Source: Pseudonocardia xinjiangensis (lineage in GTDB: Bacteria; Actinomycetota; Actinomycetes; Mycobacteriales; Pseudonocardiaceae). Taken from it: a stretch of DNA of 32,823 bases. This document shows, piece by piece, positions 26,764-32,823 of the stretch. The notes under the pieces are model-generated. The model worked only from the letters and a program-made list of their open reading frames with translations. It did not search any database and was not told the DNA's origin. A program made the translations under genes and the position numbers. Each line of letters begins with the position of its first letter. Position 1 is the first letter of the stretch. The stretch covers positions 1-32,823 of the forward strand of contig NZ_JAAXKY010000083.1 in NCBI RefSeq assembly GCF_012911925.1. Direction: 5' to 3'.

Positions 26764-27015
26764 ATGACTGCCTGGTTGTCCGTCCTCGTGCCACTGCTGG
26801 TGATGTTCTTCGCGCTCGGAATGGAGCGCGTCGAATCCAAGCTACGGGAGGCCACTGTCCGGCCGGAGGAGCTCGAGGAGCTCCTGGAACGACCGCGCCC
26901 CGACGAGGTCCGTGCCTTGTTCAGGCAGGGCACCGGGCGGGCGCTCGAGCTCTTCCGCCTGCGCAACCGCAACCAGCGGGGGCGGCGGTCGCCGAAGCGC
27001 AGCAAGGCGGCGTGA
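26764..27015 (+). CDS. Small membrane protein of unknown function
   Basis: An 83-residue protein starting MTAWLSVLVPLLVMFFALGM, one membrane helix (residues 2-20), followed by an amphipathic charged segment with coiled-coil tendency (ERVESKLREATVRPEELEEL) and a very basic end (RLRNRNQRGRRSPKRSKAA). I do not recognise the family. An in-frame GTG at 26743 is a possible longer start. It sits between nth and crp, both divergently or separately transcribed. The basic tail could bind nucleic acid or acidic lipid headgroups. Confidence 0.7.
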   Translation: MTAWLSVLVPLLVMFFALGMERVESKLREATVRPEELEELLERPRPDEVRALFRQGTGRALELFRLRNRNQRGRRSPKRSKAA

Positions 27016-27042
27016 CCCGTCCGTGGCTCCACCTGGGACCGG

Positions 27043-27070
27043 TCGAACCGTACTGAACTGGGCTTATAGG
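27043..27070 (+). promoter_or_regulatory. Possible crp promoter
   Basis: TCGAAC (27043-27048) and TATAGG (27065-27070) are 16 bp apart, and TATAGG is one of the few AT-rich hexamers in the 180-bp gap before crp. A second weak -10-like TAGACT lies at 27138-27143, next to the palindrome at 27141-27154. Confidence 0.35.
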
Positions 27071-27140
27071 TGACGAAACCTCCTGGCGGCGCCCACGGAA
27101 GGGCGGTTGCGACGGCACGCGCGTCTGACGCACCCCCTAG

Positions 27141-27154
27141 ACTGGCGCGCCAGT
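27141..27154. promoter_or_regulatory. Perfect palindrome 40 bp upstream of crp
   Basis: ACTGGCGCGCCAGT is a perfect 14-bp palindrome at 27141-27154. It does not match the TGTGA-N6-TCACA CRP consensus, so it is more likely the operator of another factor or a leader hairpin. The crp start codon is at 27195. Confidence 0.4.
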
Positions 27155-27194
27155 GGTCCGCCGCGTGCGAGCGGCCGGGACGAGGGGCGGTGCA

Positions 27195-27869
27195 GTGGAC
27201 GAGGTTCTGATCCGCGCGGGGATCTTCCAGGGAGTGGAGCCGCACGCGGCCGACGCCCTGGCTCAAGCGCTCGAGCCGGCGGAGTTCCCACGGGGACACG
27301 TCATCTTTGCGGAGGGCGAGCCGGGCGATCGGCTCTACATCGTGGGCAGCGGCAAGGTGAAGATCGGGCGCAAGTCGCCCGATGGTCGCGAGAACCTGCT
27401 GATGGTGGCCGGGCCCTCCGACATGTTCGGAGAGTTGTCGATTTTCGACCCGGGGCCGCGCACGTCGTCGGCCACCGCGGTCACCGAGGTGCGCACCTAC
27501 ACGATGGACCGCAGCGCGTTGCGGGAGTGGATCGGGAAGCGGCCCGAGATCGCCGAGCAGTTGCTGCGCGTGCTCGCGCGGCGGCTCCGGCGCACCAACA
27601 ACATGCTCGCCGACCTGATCTTCACCGACGTGCCGGGCCGGGTGGCGAAGTCGCTTCTGCAGCTCGCGCGCCAGTTCGGGTCGCAGGAGTCGGGTCTGTT
27701 GCGCGTCACCCACGACCTCACCCAGGAGGAGATCGCGCAGCTCGTCGGCGCGAGCCGGGAGACGGTCAACAAGGCTCTGGCCGACTTCGCACACCGGGGT
27801 TGGCTGCGGCTCGAGGGCAAGAGCGTGCTCATCCTCGAGCCCGAGCGGCTGGCCCGCCGGGCCCGGTAA
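27195..27869 (+). CDS. crp: CRP-family transcriptional regulator
   Basis: A 224-residue protein closely matching M. tuberculosis CRP (Rv3676) as recalled, which also has 224 residues. It begins VDEVLIRAGIFQGVEP; this fixes GTG 27195 over the longer frame from 27153. The cyclic-nucleotide pocket is FAEGEPGDRLYIVGSGKVKI and DMFGELSIFDPGPRTSSAT. The dimer helix is LLRVLARRLRRTNNMLADL. The recognition HTH is LTQEEIAQLVGASRETVNKA. GAGGGG at 27183 is the ribosome binding site. It is a global cAMP-responsive regulator with its own terminator. Confidence 0.96.
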   Translation: MDEVLIRAGIFQGVEPHAADALAQALEPAEFPRGHVIFAEGEPGDRLYIVGSGKVKIGRKSPDGRENLLMVAGPSDMFGELSIFDPGPRTSSATAVTEVRTYTMDRSALREWIGKRPEIAEQLLRVLARRLRRTNNMLADLIFTDVPGRVAKSLLQLARQFGSQESGLLRVTHDLTQEEIAQLVGASRETVNKALADFAHRGWLRLEGKSVLILEPERLARRAR

Positions 27870-27883
27870 TGGTCCGTCGATCG

Positions 27884-27916
27884 AGCGCTCCCGGCGTCCC
27901 GCCGGGAGCGCTTTTT
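27884..27916 (+). terminator. Rho-independent terminator of crp
   Basis: AGCGCTCCCGGC (27884-27895) pairs perfectly with GCCGGGAGCGCT (27901-27912) around a GTCCC loop and is followed by TTTTT (27912-27916). It starts 14 bases after the crp stop. This is the only canonical intrinsic terminator found in the window. Confidence 0.93.
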
Positions 27917-27935
27917 CGTGTGCGGAACAAAGAAG

Positions 27936-27951
27936 TGGTACGGACGTACCA
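27936..27951. promoter_or_regulatory. Palindromic operator upstream of the MFS gene
   Basis: TGGTACG-GA-CGTACCA is a perfect inverted repeat with 7-bp arms, 16 bp before the MFS start. The form is typical of GntR- or TetR-type repressor sites at efflux genes. No regulator gene is adjacent, so the repressor would be encoded elsewhere. Confidence 0.5.
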
Positions 27952-27966
27952 GAATGTGTCACGCTG

Positions 27967-29229
27967 GTGCGCGTGTCGTCCTCGTCCGCATCCCTCGCCG
28001 ACTACCGAATCGTCCTGACGGCTCCGGGCGCTCCTGGCCCGGTGCTCACCTCCGCGATCGGCCGCCTGCCGATCGCGATGTTCGGCCTCGCCACCCTGCT
28101 CTACGTGCAACGGGCCTCCGGCTCGTTCGCCGCCGCGGGCCTCGTGTCCGCGGGCATCCTGGCCGGGGAGGGGATCGGCGCGGTGGTGCAGGGCCGGGTG
28201 ATGGACCGGCGCGGGCCCACGTGGCCGCTGCTGCTCGTCGCCGTGCTGTTCGGGGTGGCCGGCGCCGCTCTCGTGACCGCGGTGGAGACGGGCCAGCCGC
28301 TGCCGGTGCTCGTGGCGCTGGCCCTGGTGGCCGGGCTGGTGCAGCCCGCGCTCCCGGGGGCGTCCAGGGCACTGTGGAGCGACCTCGTCCCGCCCGGCCG
28401 CCTGCGCGACACCGCCTACGGCTACGAGGCCATCAGCCTGGAGGTCTTCTTCATCCTCGGGCCGGCGATCGCCGCGTTCCTGGTGGCCGCCCCGTGGCCC
28501 GGTACCGGCGTGGTGGTCGCTGTCGCGTTGATGGCCGTGGGTTCGGTCGGATTCGCCCTCACCCCCGCGGTCCGGGCCCGGAGCGCCGCCATGGCAGACC
28601 GCGGCGACCAGCCGGCCTCGTCCGTCGGTCTGTTCGGTGCGCTGGCCCGGCCCGGCATGCGCACCGTTGCGCTCGCGTCGCTGGGCTTCGGGCTCGTCGT
28701 CGGCACGGTCGAGGTCGGGGTACCCGCCGTGACGGCCGCGGCGGGCTCGGCCCCCATGGGAGGCCTGCTGCTGTCGGCGTGGTCGGTCGCCTCGGTGGTA
28801 GCAGGGGTGATCTACGGGATGCGGCCATGGCCGCGGCCGTTGCACCTGCGGATGCCGGTGCTGCTCGGCGTGTTCGCGGTGTTCGTCGCGATGATGGCGC
28901 TGACCGGCCCGCTGGAGTCGCTGCCCGTGCTCGTGGTGACGATGCTCCTGGCCGGAGCGGTCATCACCCCGCAGGTCACCGCCCACTCGATGGCCGTCGA
29001 GATCGCCACCCCGGCCGGGACGGCGTCGGAGGCCTTCGGCTGGGTGATCACCGCCGCCACGCTCGGGCTCGCCGCAGGACAGTCGTTCGCGGGCTTCGTG
29101 GTGGAGGCCGCCGGCCCGCCCGCGGCCTTCCTCGCGGGCGGCGCGTCCGGCGCGCTGCTCGCCGTGGTGCTCTGGCTGCGCCGGGCCACGCTCGCCCCGT
29201 CGGCTGAGCCGGCCTCGGTGCCTGCCTGA
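27967..29229 (+). CDS. MFS transporter
   Basis: A 420-residue protein with about 12 membrane helices. It starts VRVSSSSASLADYRIVLTAP, with the A-motif-like loop GRVMDRRGPTWPLLL between helices 2 and 3 and another at GMRPWPRPLHLR in the middle. A DLVPPGRLRDTAYGYEAISLEVFFILGP stretch, seen in the SetA/YcaD-like actinobacterial MFS group, is present. The substrate is unknown; drug or sugar efflux is likely. GTG 27967 is chosen, with GTG 27973 as an alternative. The start is very close to the operator, so the mRNA may have a short or no leader. It converges on the metallo-hydrolase. Confidence 0.9.
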   Translation: MRVSSSSASLADYRIVLTAPGAPGPVLTSAIGRLPIAMFGLATLLYVQRASGSFAAAGLVSAGILAGEGIGAVVQGRVMDRRGPTWPLLLVAVLFGVAGAALVTAVETGQPLPVLVALALVAGLVQPALPGASRALWSDLVPPGRLRDTAYGYEAISLEVFFILGPAIAAFLVAAPWPGTGVVVAVALMAVGSVGFALTPAVRARSAAMADRGDQPASSVGLFGALARPGMRTVALASLGFGLVVGTVEVGVPAVTAAAGSAPMGGLLLSAWSVASVVAGVIYGMRPWPRPLHLRMPVLLGVFAVFVAMMALTGPLESLPVLVVTMLLAGAVITPQVTAHSMAVEIATPAGTASEAFGWVITAATLGLAAGQSFAGFVVEAAGPPAAFLAGGASGALLAVVLWLRRATLAPSAEPASVPA

Positions 29230-29236
29230 CCGGGGC

Positions 29237-30028
29237 TCAGCGCTCCGCGCGCAGGTACTCCAGCTGCGCCCGCACCGACCACTCCGCGGCGGGCCAGAGC
29301 GTCCGGTCGACGTCGGCGTAGACCACTTCCACCACCTGCTGCGCCGTGGCGTCCGGCCCGAGCCGCCCCAGCGCCGCCCGGACCTGGTCGAGCCGCTGCT
29401 CGCGGTGGGCCAGGTACGTCGCGGCCGTCGCGGGGGCGTCCGGGAGGTCGGGGCCGTGCCCGGGCAGCACCGTCGTGCCCTCGGGCAGCTCGGCGAGCCG
29501 TCGCAGCGAACCGAGATACGGCCCCAGCGCGCCGTCGGGATGCGCGATCACCGTGGTGCCGCGACCCAGGATCGTGTCGCCGGTGAGGACGGCGGTGGCG
29601 TCGCCCGGCCCGTCGAGAAGGAACGACAGCGAGTCCGACGTGTGTCCCGGCGTGCCCACCACCCGCAGCTCGACGCCGGCGGCCGCCACCACGTCACCGT
29701 CCCCGAGCGCCTCCGAGCCCAGCACGAGCGACGGGTCCAGGGCCCGTACCGGTGCCCCGGTGAGCTCGGCGAAGCGCCGCGCCCCGCCCGCGTGGTCGTG
29801 GTGGCGATGAGTGAGGAGCACCAGCGCCACGGGGCCGTGGGCCGCGACCCGCGCCAGGTGCTCCTCGTCGTCCTCACCGGGATCGACGACGACGCACTCC
29901 TGCGCGCCGGGAGCGCGCAGCACCCAGGTGTTCGTGCCCTCCAGTGTCATCGGCGACGGGTTCTCCGCGAGGAGCACCGATGCCAGTGCCGTGACGGGGC
30001 GCAGCTCCCCGTACGCCGGGTGGCTCAC
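29237..30028 (-). CDS. MBL-fold metallo-hydrolase
   Basis: A 263-residue metallo-beta-lactamase fold protein. The metal motif LLTHRHHDHAGG gives HxHxDH (His74, His76, Asp78, His79). Further ligands are in VVGTPGHTSDS, VLTGDTILGRG and VLPGHGPDL. The family includes glyoxalase II-like and LACTB2-like hydrolases; the recalled M. tuberculosis relative is Rv3677c beside crp. Start GTG 30028 overlaps the upstream NUDIX stop as GTGA (30025-30028), so the two are translationally coupled. Confidence 0.92.
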   Translation of the reverse strand: MSHPAYGELRPVTALASVLLAENPSPMTLEGTNTWVLRAPGAQECVVVDPGEDDEEHLARVAAHGPVALVLLTHRHHDHAGGARRFAELTGAPVRALDPSLVLGSEALGDGDVVAAAGVELRVVGTPGHTSDSLSFLLDGPGDATAVLTGDTILGRGTTVIAHPDGALGPYLGSLRRLAELPEGTTVLPGHGPDLPDAPATAATYLAHREQRLDQVRAALGRLGPDATAQQVVEVVYADVDRTLWPAAEWSVRAQLEYLRAER

Positions 30029-30834
30029 GCGCTCCCTCCGGGGACGATGCGCTCCACGTCCAGCTGGAAGCCGGGATCGTCGGGCAGCACGACGACGACC
30101 TTCCCGCCCTCCCGACGCACCTCCGGCGTGACCGGCCGCACCACGCGCTCGTCGGCGGCCGCCAGCACCGCGGCGCTGTCGGGGTGCTCGGCGATCTCCT
30201 GCAGCGTGCGGATCGTCGGGGCCATGAGCTCGATCTCCCCGCGCTGCCAGTGCTCCAGCGCCTCGGCGGGATACCACCATGCGGCCTCGACGGCCTCCGT
30301 CGTGTGGGCGTCGGCCTCCTGGCCGTCCGGGACGAGCGCGACGAAGAAGACGGTGTCGTAGCGGCGCTTGACCGCCGGAGGCGTGATCCAGCGCGCCCAC
30401 GGCCGGAGGAGGTCGGCGCGCAGCACGAGCCCGGTCTCGGCGAGCATCTGCCCCAGCGTCTGCCGCCGGGCCACGAGGTCGGACCGGTGCCGCTGCAGGT
30501 CGGCCGGGAGCTGCGGGGTGGCCAGCAGCACGCCGCACTCCTCGAACGTCTCCCGTACCGCGGCCTGCACGAGAGCACCGGCCAGTTCGGTGTCGCACGC
30601 GAGCCGCTCGCCCCACCACGTCGGGTCCGGGCCGGCCCACGACGCGAGCCCGGCACGGTCCCCTGCGTCGACCCCTCCGCCGGGGAAGACCGTCATGCTG
30701 CTCGCGAAGGCCATCTCGGCCACCCGCCGTTGCAGGAAGACCTGGAGGGGAGCGCGCCCGGGCGGTGGGGCAGGGGCGTCGCGCACGAGCAGCACGGTCG
30801 CCGCGGGCCTCGGAACGACGGGTTCGGAGGGCAT
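30025..30834 (-). CDS. NUDIX hydrolase
   Basis: A 269-residue protein. An N-terminal VPRPAATVLLVRDAPAPPPG leads to SSMTVFPGGGVDAGD and an extended Nudix box ending AAVRETFEECGVLL (RExxEExG present). A roughly 60-residue insertion separates GGGVD from the RExxEE helix, as in the RNase-like/CoA-diphosphatase NUDT19-type group. A C-terminal helical domain includes RRYDTVFFVALVPDGQEADAH. The substrate is unassigned. It is first of the NUDIX - MBL pair and lies 38 bp from the divergent Gfo/Idh gene. Confidence 0.9.
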   Translation of the reverse strand: MPSEPVVPRPAATVLLVRDAPAPPPGRAPLQVFLQRRVAEMAFASSMTVFPGGGVDAGDRAGLASWAGPDPTWWGERLACDTELAGALVQAAVRETFEECGVLLATPQLPADLQRHRSDLVARRQTLGQMLAETGLVLRADLLRPWARWITPPAVKRRYDTVFFVALVPDGQEADAHTTEAVEAAWWYPAEALEHWQRGEIELMAPTIRTLQEIAEHPDSAAVLAAADERVVRPVTPEVRREGGKVVVVLPDDPGFQLDVERIVPGGSA

Positions 30835-30872
30835 GGACGGACACTAACCCGGGGCCGGGCAGGATGGGTCCC

Positions 30873-31763
30873 GTGGATCAGCTGCGCGTTGGCCTGGTCG
30901 GTGGTGGCCCTTGGGCCCGGACGGTGCACGGGCCCGCGCTCGCGGCGCACCCCGCCGCGGAGATCACCGCGGTCTGGACCCGCAGACCGGAGGTGGCCGA
31001 TGAGCTCGCCGCCGACCTCGGCGCCCGTGCGCACACCCGGTTCGTCGACCTCCTCGAGGACGTCGACGTCGTCGCCTTCGCCGTTCCGCCGCAGGTGCAG
31101 GGCGAGCTGGCCGTGCGGGCCGCCGCCGCGGGGCGCCACCTGATCTGCGAGAAGCCGCTCGCCGGTTCCGTCGAGGACGCACGTGCGGTGGTGGCCGCCG
31201 TGCAGCAGGCGGGGGTCCACTCCTCGATGGTGCTGACGCTGCGCCACGCCCCAGCCGTGCGCGACTGGCTCGCCGCCCTCCCGTCGGTTCCGGCCGGTCC
31301 GGGCACGGTGGCGACGGCGCGCTGGCTGTCCGGAGCGCTGCTCGGCGGCCCGTACTCCACATCGGCGTGGCGGATCGAGAACGGCGCGCTGCTCGACGTC
31401 GGCCCGCACGTGATCGACATGCTCGAAGCTGCCGTCGGCCCGGTCGCATCGGTCGGCTGGGCGCACCACGACCAGCCCGACCTGTGGCGGTTCGGCCTGG
31501 TGCACGAGGGCGGGGCCCAGAGCACCGTGACGATGTCGATGCGGCTGCCCATCGATCCCACGGAGACCGAGTTCGCCGTGTTCGGCCGAGGGGTGTCGCA
31601 CCGGCTCGCCGGCCGCGTCGCCGACGCGCGCACCTGTTACGCGTCGCTGCTCGACGAGCTCGTCGCCGCCGTCACCGGTTCGGGTCCGGCACCGGAGCTC
31701 GGCGTGGAGCGCGGCCTGCGGCTGCAGGAGCTCGTGGAACAGGTCCGCGCCGCCGCAGTCTGA
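30873..31763 (+). CDS. Gfo/Idh/MocA-family oxidoreductase
   Basis: A 296-residue NAD(P)-dependent oxidoreductase. The Rossmann segment is LRVGLVGGGPWARTVHGPAL, followed by VDVVAFAVPPQVQGELAVRAAAAG and the catalytic ICEKPLAGS with Lys. The C-terminal alpha/beta domain has GALLDVGPHVIDML and the DExxG-like DELVAAVTG. It is shorter than most family members (about 340). The substrate is probably a sugar or inositol derivative. GTG 30873 has AGGATGGG upstream; ATG 30864 is an in-frame alternative adding three residues. Confidence 0.9.
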   Translation: MDQLRVGLVGGGPWARTVHGPALAAHPAAEITAVWTRRPEVADELAADLGARAHTRFVDLLEDVDVVAFAVPPQVQGELAVRAAAAGRHLICEKPLAGSVEDARAVVAAVQQAGVHSSMVLTLRHAPAVRDWLAALPSVPAGPGTVATARWLSGALLGGPYSTSAWRIENGALLDVGPHVIDMLEAAVGPVASVGWAHHDQPDLWRFGLVHEGGAQSTVTMSMRLPIDPTETEFAVFGRGVSHRLAGRVADARTCYASLLDELVAAVTGSGPAPELGVERGLRLQELVEQVRAAAV

Positions 31764-31772
31764 CTGACGGTC

Positions 31773-32822
31773 TCAGCCGGCCAGATCGGGTGGGTCGGAC
31801 CGCGGCGTGCCGTTGTGGCCGTTGCTGCTCGAGCCGTTGGAACCCGAGCCGTTGGCGATTCCGGCCCGGCGGACCACGCGCGGCCTGCGCCCCTCCGAGA
31901 GCTCGGCCTGCAGCCGGGCGAGCAGCTGCCGATCCTCATCGCTGAGCCGCGCCAGCGACTCCGGGCGCAGCCCGAGCTCGGCCGCCCCCGCGACGGGTTC
32001 CGGTTCCGGAGCGTCCTGGGGACGGGTCTCGGCAACCGGTGCCGGCTCGGGAGCGGGCCGGTCCGTCTCCTCCCAGGTGGGCTCGGAAGCCGGCTCCGCT
32101 GCCCGGTTGCCCTGCTCGGGGTTCTCGTCGGCGTAGCGGTGCCGGGGGATGCGTCGGGGCGCCGGCCGGGGTTCGCGCCGATCCAGCTCGACGGGCGGCG
32201 GTGCCGCCTCGGGGGAGTCGTCCTCCGCCACGGCGGCGTCGGCGCTCGGCTCCTCGGCGAGGTCCGACGGCGCCATAGCCCACGATCCCGAGAGCCACTC
32301 GGACGACCAGTCGTCCTGCTCGCGCGCCAGGTCGGGGTCGTCGGCCACGGTGTTGGCGCCCACGGGTGCGCTGTCCGCCGGCTCGTCGCTGCCGGCCGGG
32401 TTGGCGGGTGCCGCGGCCTCGTCCACGGTCTCGCTGCCTGCGGGGTCGCTGTTCGCGACGTCGATGGCGCCGACGTCGCCCGGGGTGCTGGTCGCGGGAG
32501 GGACCGATGGGTCGTTGTCGATCGTCGGATCGAGCAGCGGTGCCAGCAGCGGTTCGCGCAGCGGCCCGCTGAGGGGGTCGTTCAGCGCGTCGAAGGCAGG
32601 TCTCTCGCCCAACTCACGCGACGGGTCGCCGTTGCGGGCTTCCTCATGTGCCGGGTGGGGTGGGTCGACGGGTTCGGCGGGATGCAGGACCCGCTCGGGA
32701 GGAGGCTCGGCTGCCGGAGGCTCGGTGGCCTGTTCCCCGAGGGGGCCTTCCGGGTGAACCGGTGGCGGGGCCGGGTTGCGGCGCACCAGCGGGATCGGGG
32801 CCAACGTGGGACGCGGGTTGCG
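31773..32822 (-). CDS. Disordered Pro/Ala/Asp/Glu-rich protein, 5' end outside window
   Basis: The frame is open to the right edge, so only the C-terminal 349 residues are seen. It has low sequence complexity, rich in Pro, Ala, Asp and Glu, with no membrane helix or fold visible over most of its length. One ordered-looking segment, LGLRPESLARLSDEDRQLLARLQAELSEGR, forms a predicted helix near the end. It is followed by a Gly/Ser/Asn run (GIANGSGSNGSSSNGHNG). A region before it carries Arg (REPRPAPRRIPRHRYADENP). The function is unknown; it may be a linker or scaffold protein. It converges on the Gfo/Idh gene with a 9-bp gap. Confidence 0.7.
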   Translation of the reverse strand, partial: RNPRPTLAPIPLVRRNPAPPPVHPEGPLGEQATEPPAAEPPPERVLHPAEPVDPPHPAHEEARNGDPSRELGERPAFDALNDPLSGPLREPLLAPLLDPTIDNDPSVPPATSTPGDVGAIDVANSDPAGSETVDEAAAPANPAGSDEPADSAPVGANTVADDPDLAREQDDWSSEWLSGSWAMAPSDLAEEPSADAAVAEDDSPEAAPPPVELDRREPRPAPRRIPRHRYADENPEQGNRAAEPASEPTWEETDRPAPEPAPVAETRPQDAPEPEPVAGAAELGLRPESLARLSDEDRQLLARLQAELSEGRRPRVVRRAGIANGSGSNGSSSNGHNGTPRSDPPDLAG

Positions 32823-32823
32823 G

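Overview
The window is very GC-rich actinobacterial chromosome with many GTG starts and short or overlapping gene junctions. The proteins look most like Pseudonocardiaceae (Pseudonocardia or a close relative), judged from remembered protein families and not from a search. There are no rRNA or tRNA genes, CRISPR arrays or transposases. Most of the window is core or conserved gene blocks. From memory of the Mycobacterium tuberculosis map, two of them are the GH76 - DedA - fba - DUF3151 - purA block (Rv0357c to Rv0365c) and the marP - CoA NUDIX - thioredoxin - nth - crp - metallo-beta-lactamase block (Rv3671c to Rv3677c).

Region by region. 0-2.4 kb: the 3' part of a TrmH-family RNA methyltransferase, an NmrA-like reductase behind operator-like repeats, a remnant that repeats the TrmH C-terminus, and a HAD hydrolase. 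2.4-4.0 kb: a GlxA-type AraC regulator translationally coupled to a DJ-1/PfpI protein. 4.1-9.05 kb: a GH76 hydrolase, two tandem DedA membrane proteins, an ECF sigma factor overlapping a tiny membrane protein, class II fructose-bisphosphate aldolase and a DUF3151 protein. 9.05-13.2 kb: a FUSC membrane protein, an ABC-F ATPase with an attenuator-like leader, a PlsC acyltransferase and a dienelactone-hydrolase-like protein.

13.4-14.9 kb holds the most interesting locus: a previously unflagged retron candidate. It has a reverse transcriptase with YADD, PQG and ITGLVVN motifs and a roughly 130-residue N-terminal extension. Immediately upstream on the same strand is a 187-nt segment bounded by a 13-bp perfect inverted repeat (a1/a2) that encloses two msr-like hairpins and one long msd-like hairpin. 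No standard effector gene lies next to it. It sits directly after the last gene of the urease operon.

14.9-19.5 kb: a ureABCFGD operon with tight overlaps and GlnR-like half-sites upstream. 19.5-23 kb: an uncharacterised protein, purA, a large inverted repeat and a beta-propeller lipoprotein. 23-27.9 kb: marP, CoA-type NUDIX, thioredoxin-like, nth, a small membrane protein and crp, followed by a textbook intrinsic terminator. 27.9-32.8 kb: an MFS transporter behind a palindromic operator, a metallo-hydrolase/NUDIX pair, a Gfo/Idh/MocA oxidoreductase and the C-terminal part of a disordered Pro/Ala/Asp/Glu-rich protein that runs off the right edge.

The urease, retron, ABC-F and FUSC genes separate DUF3151 from purA, which lie close together in mycobacteria. 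The 9-19.5 kb stretch is therefore best read as accessory DNA inserted in a conserved block; this is an inference.
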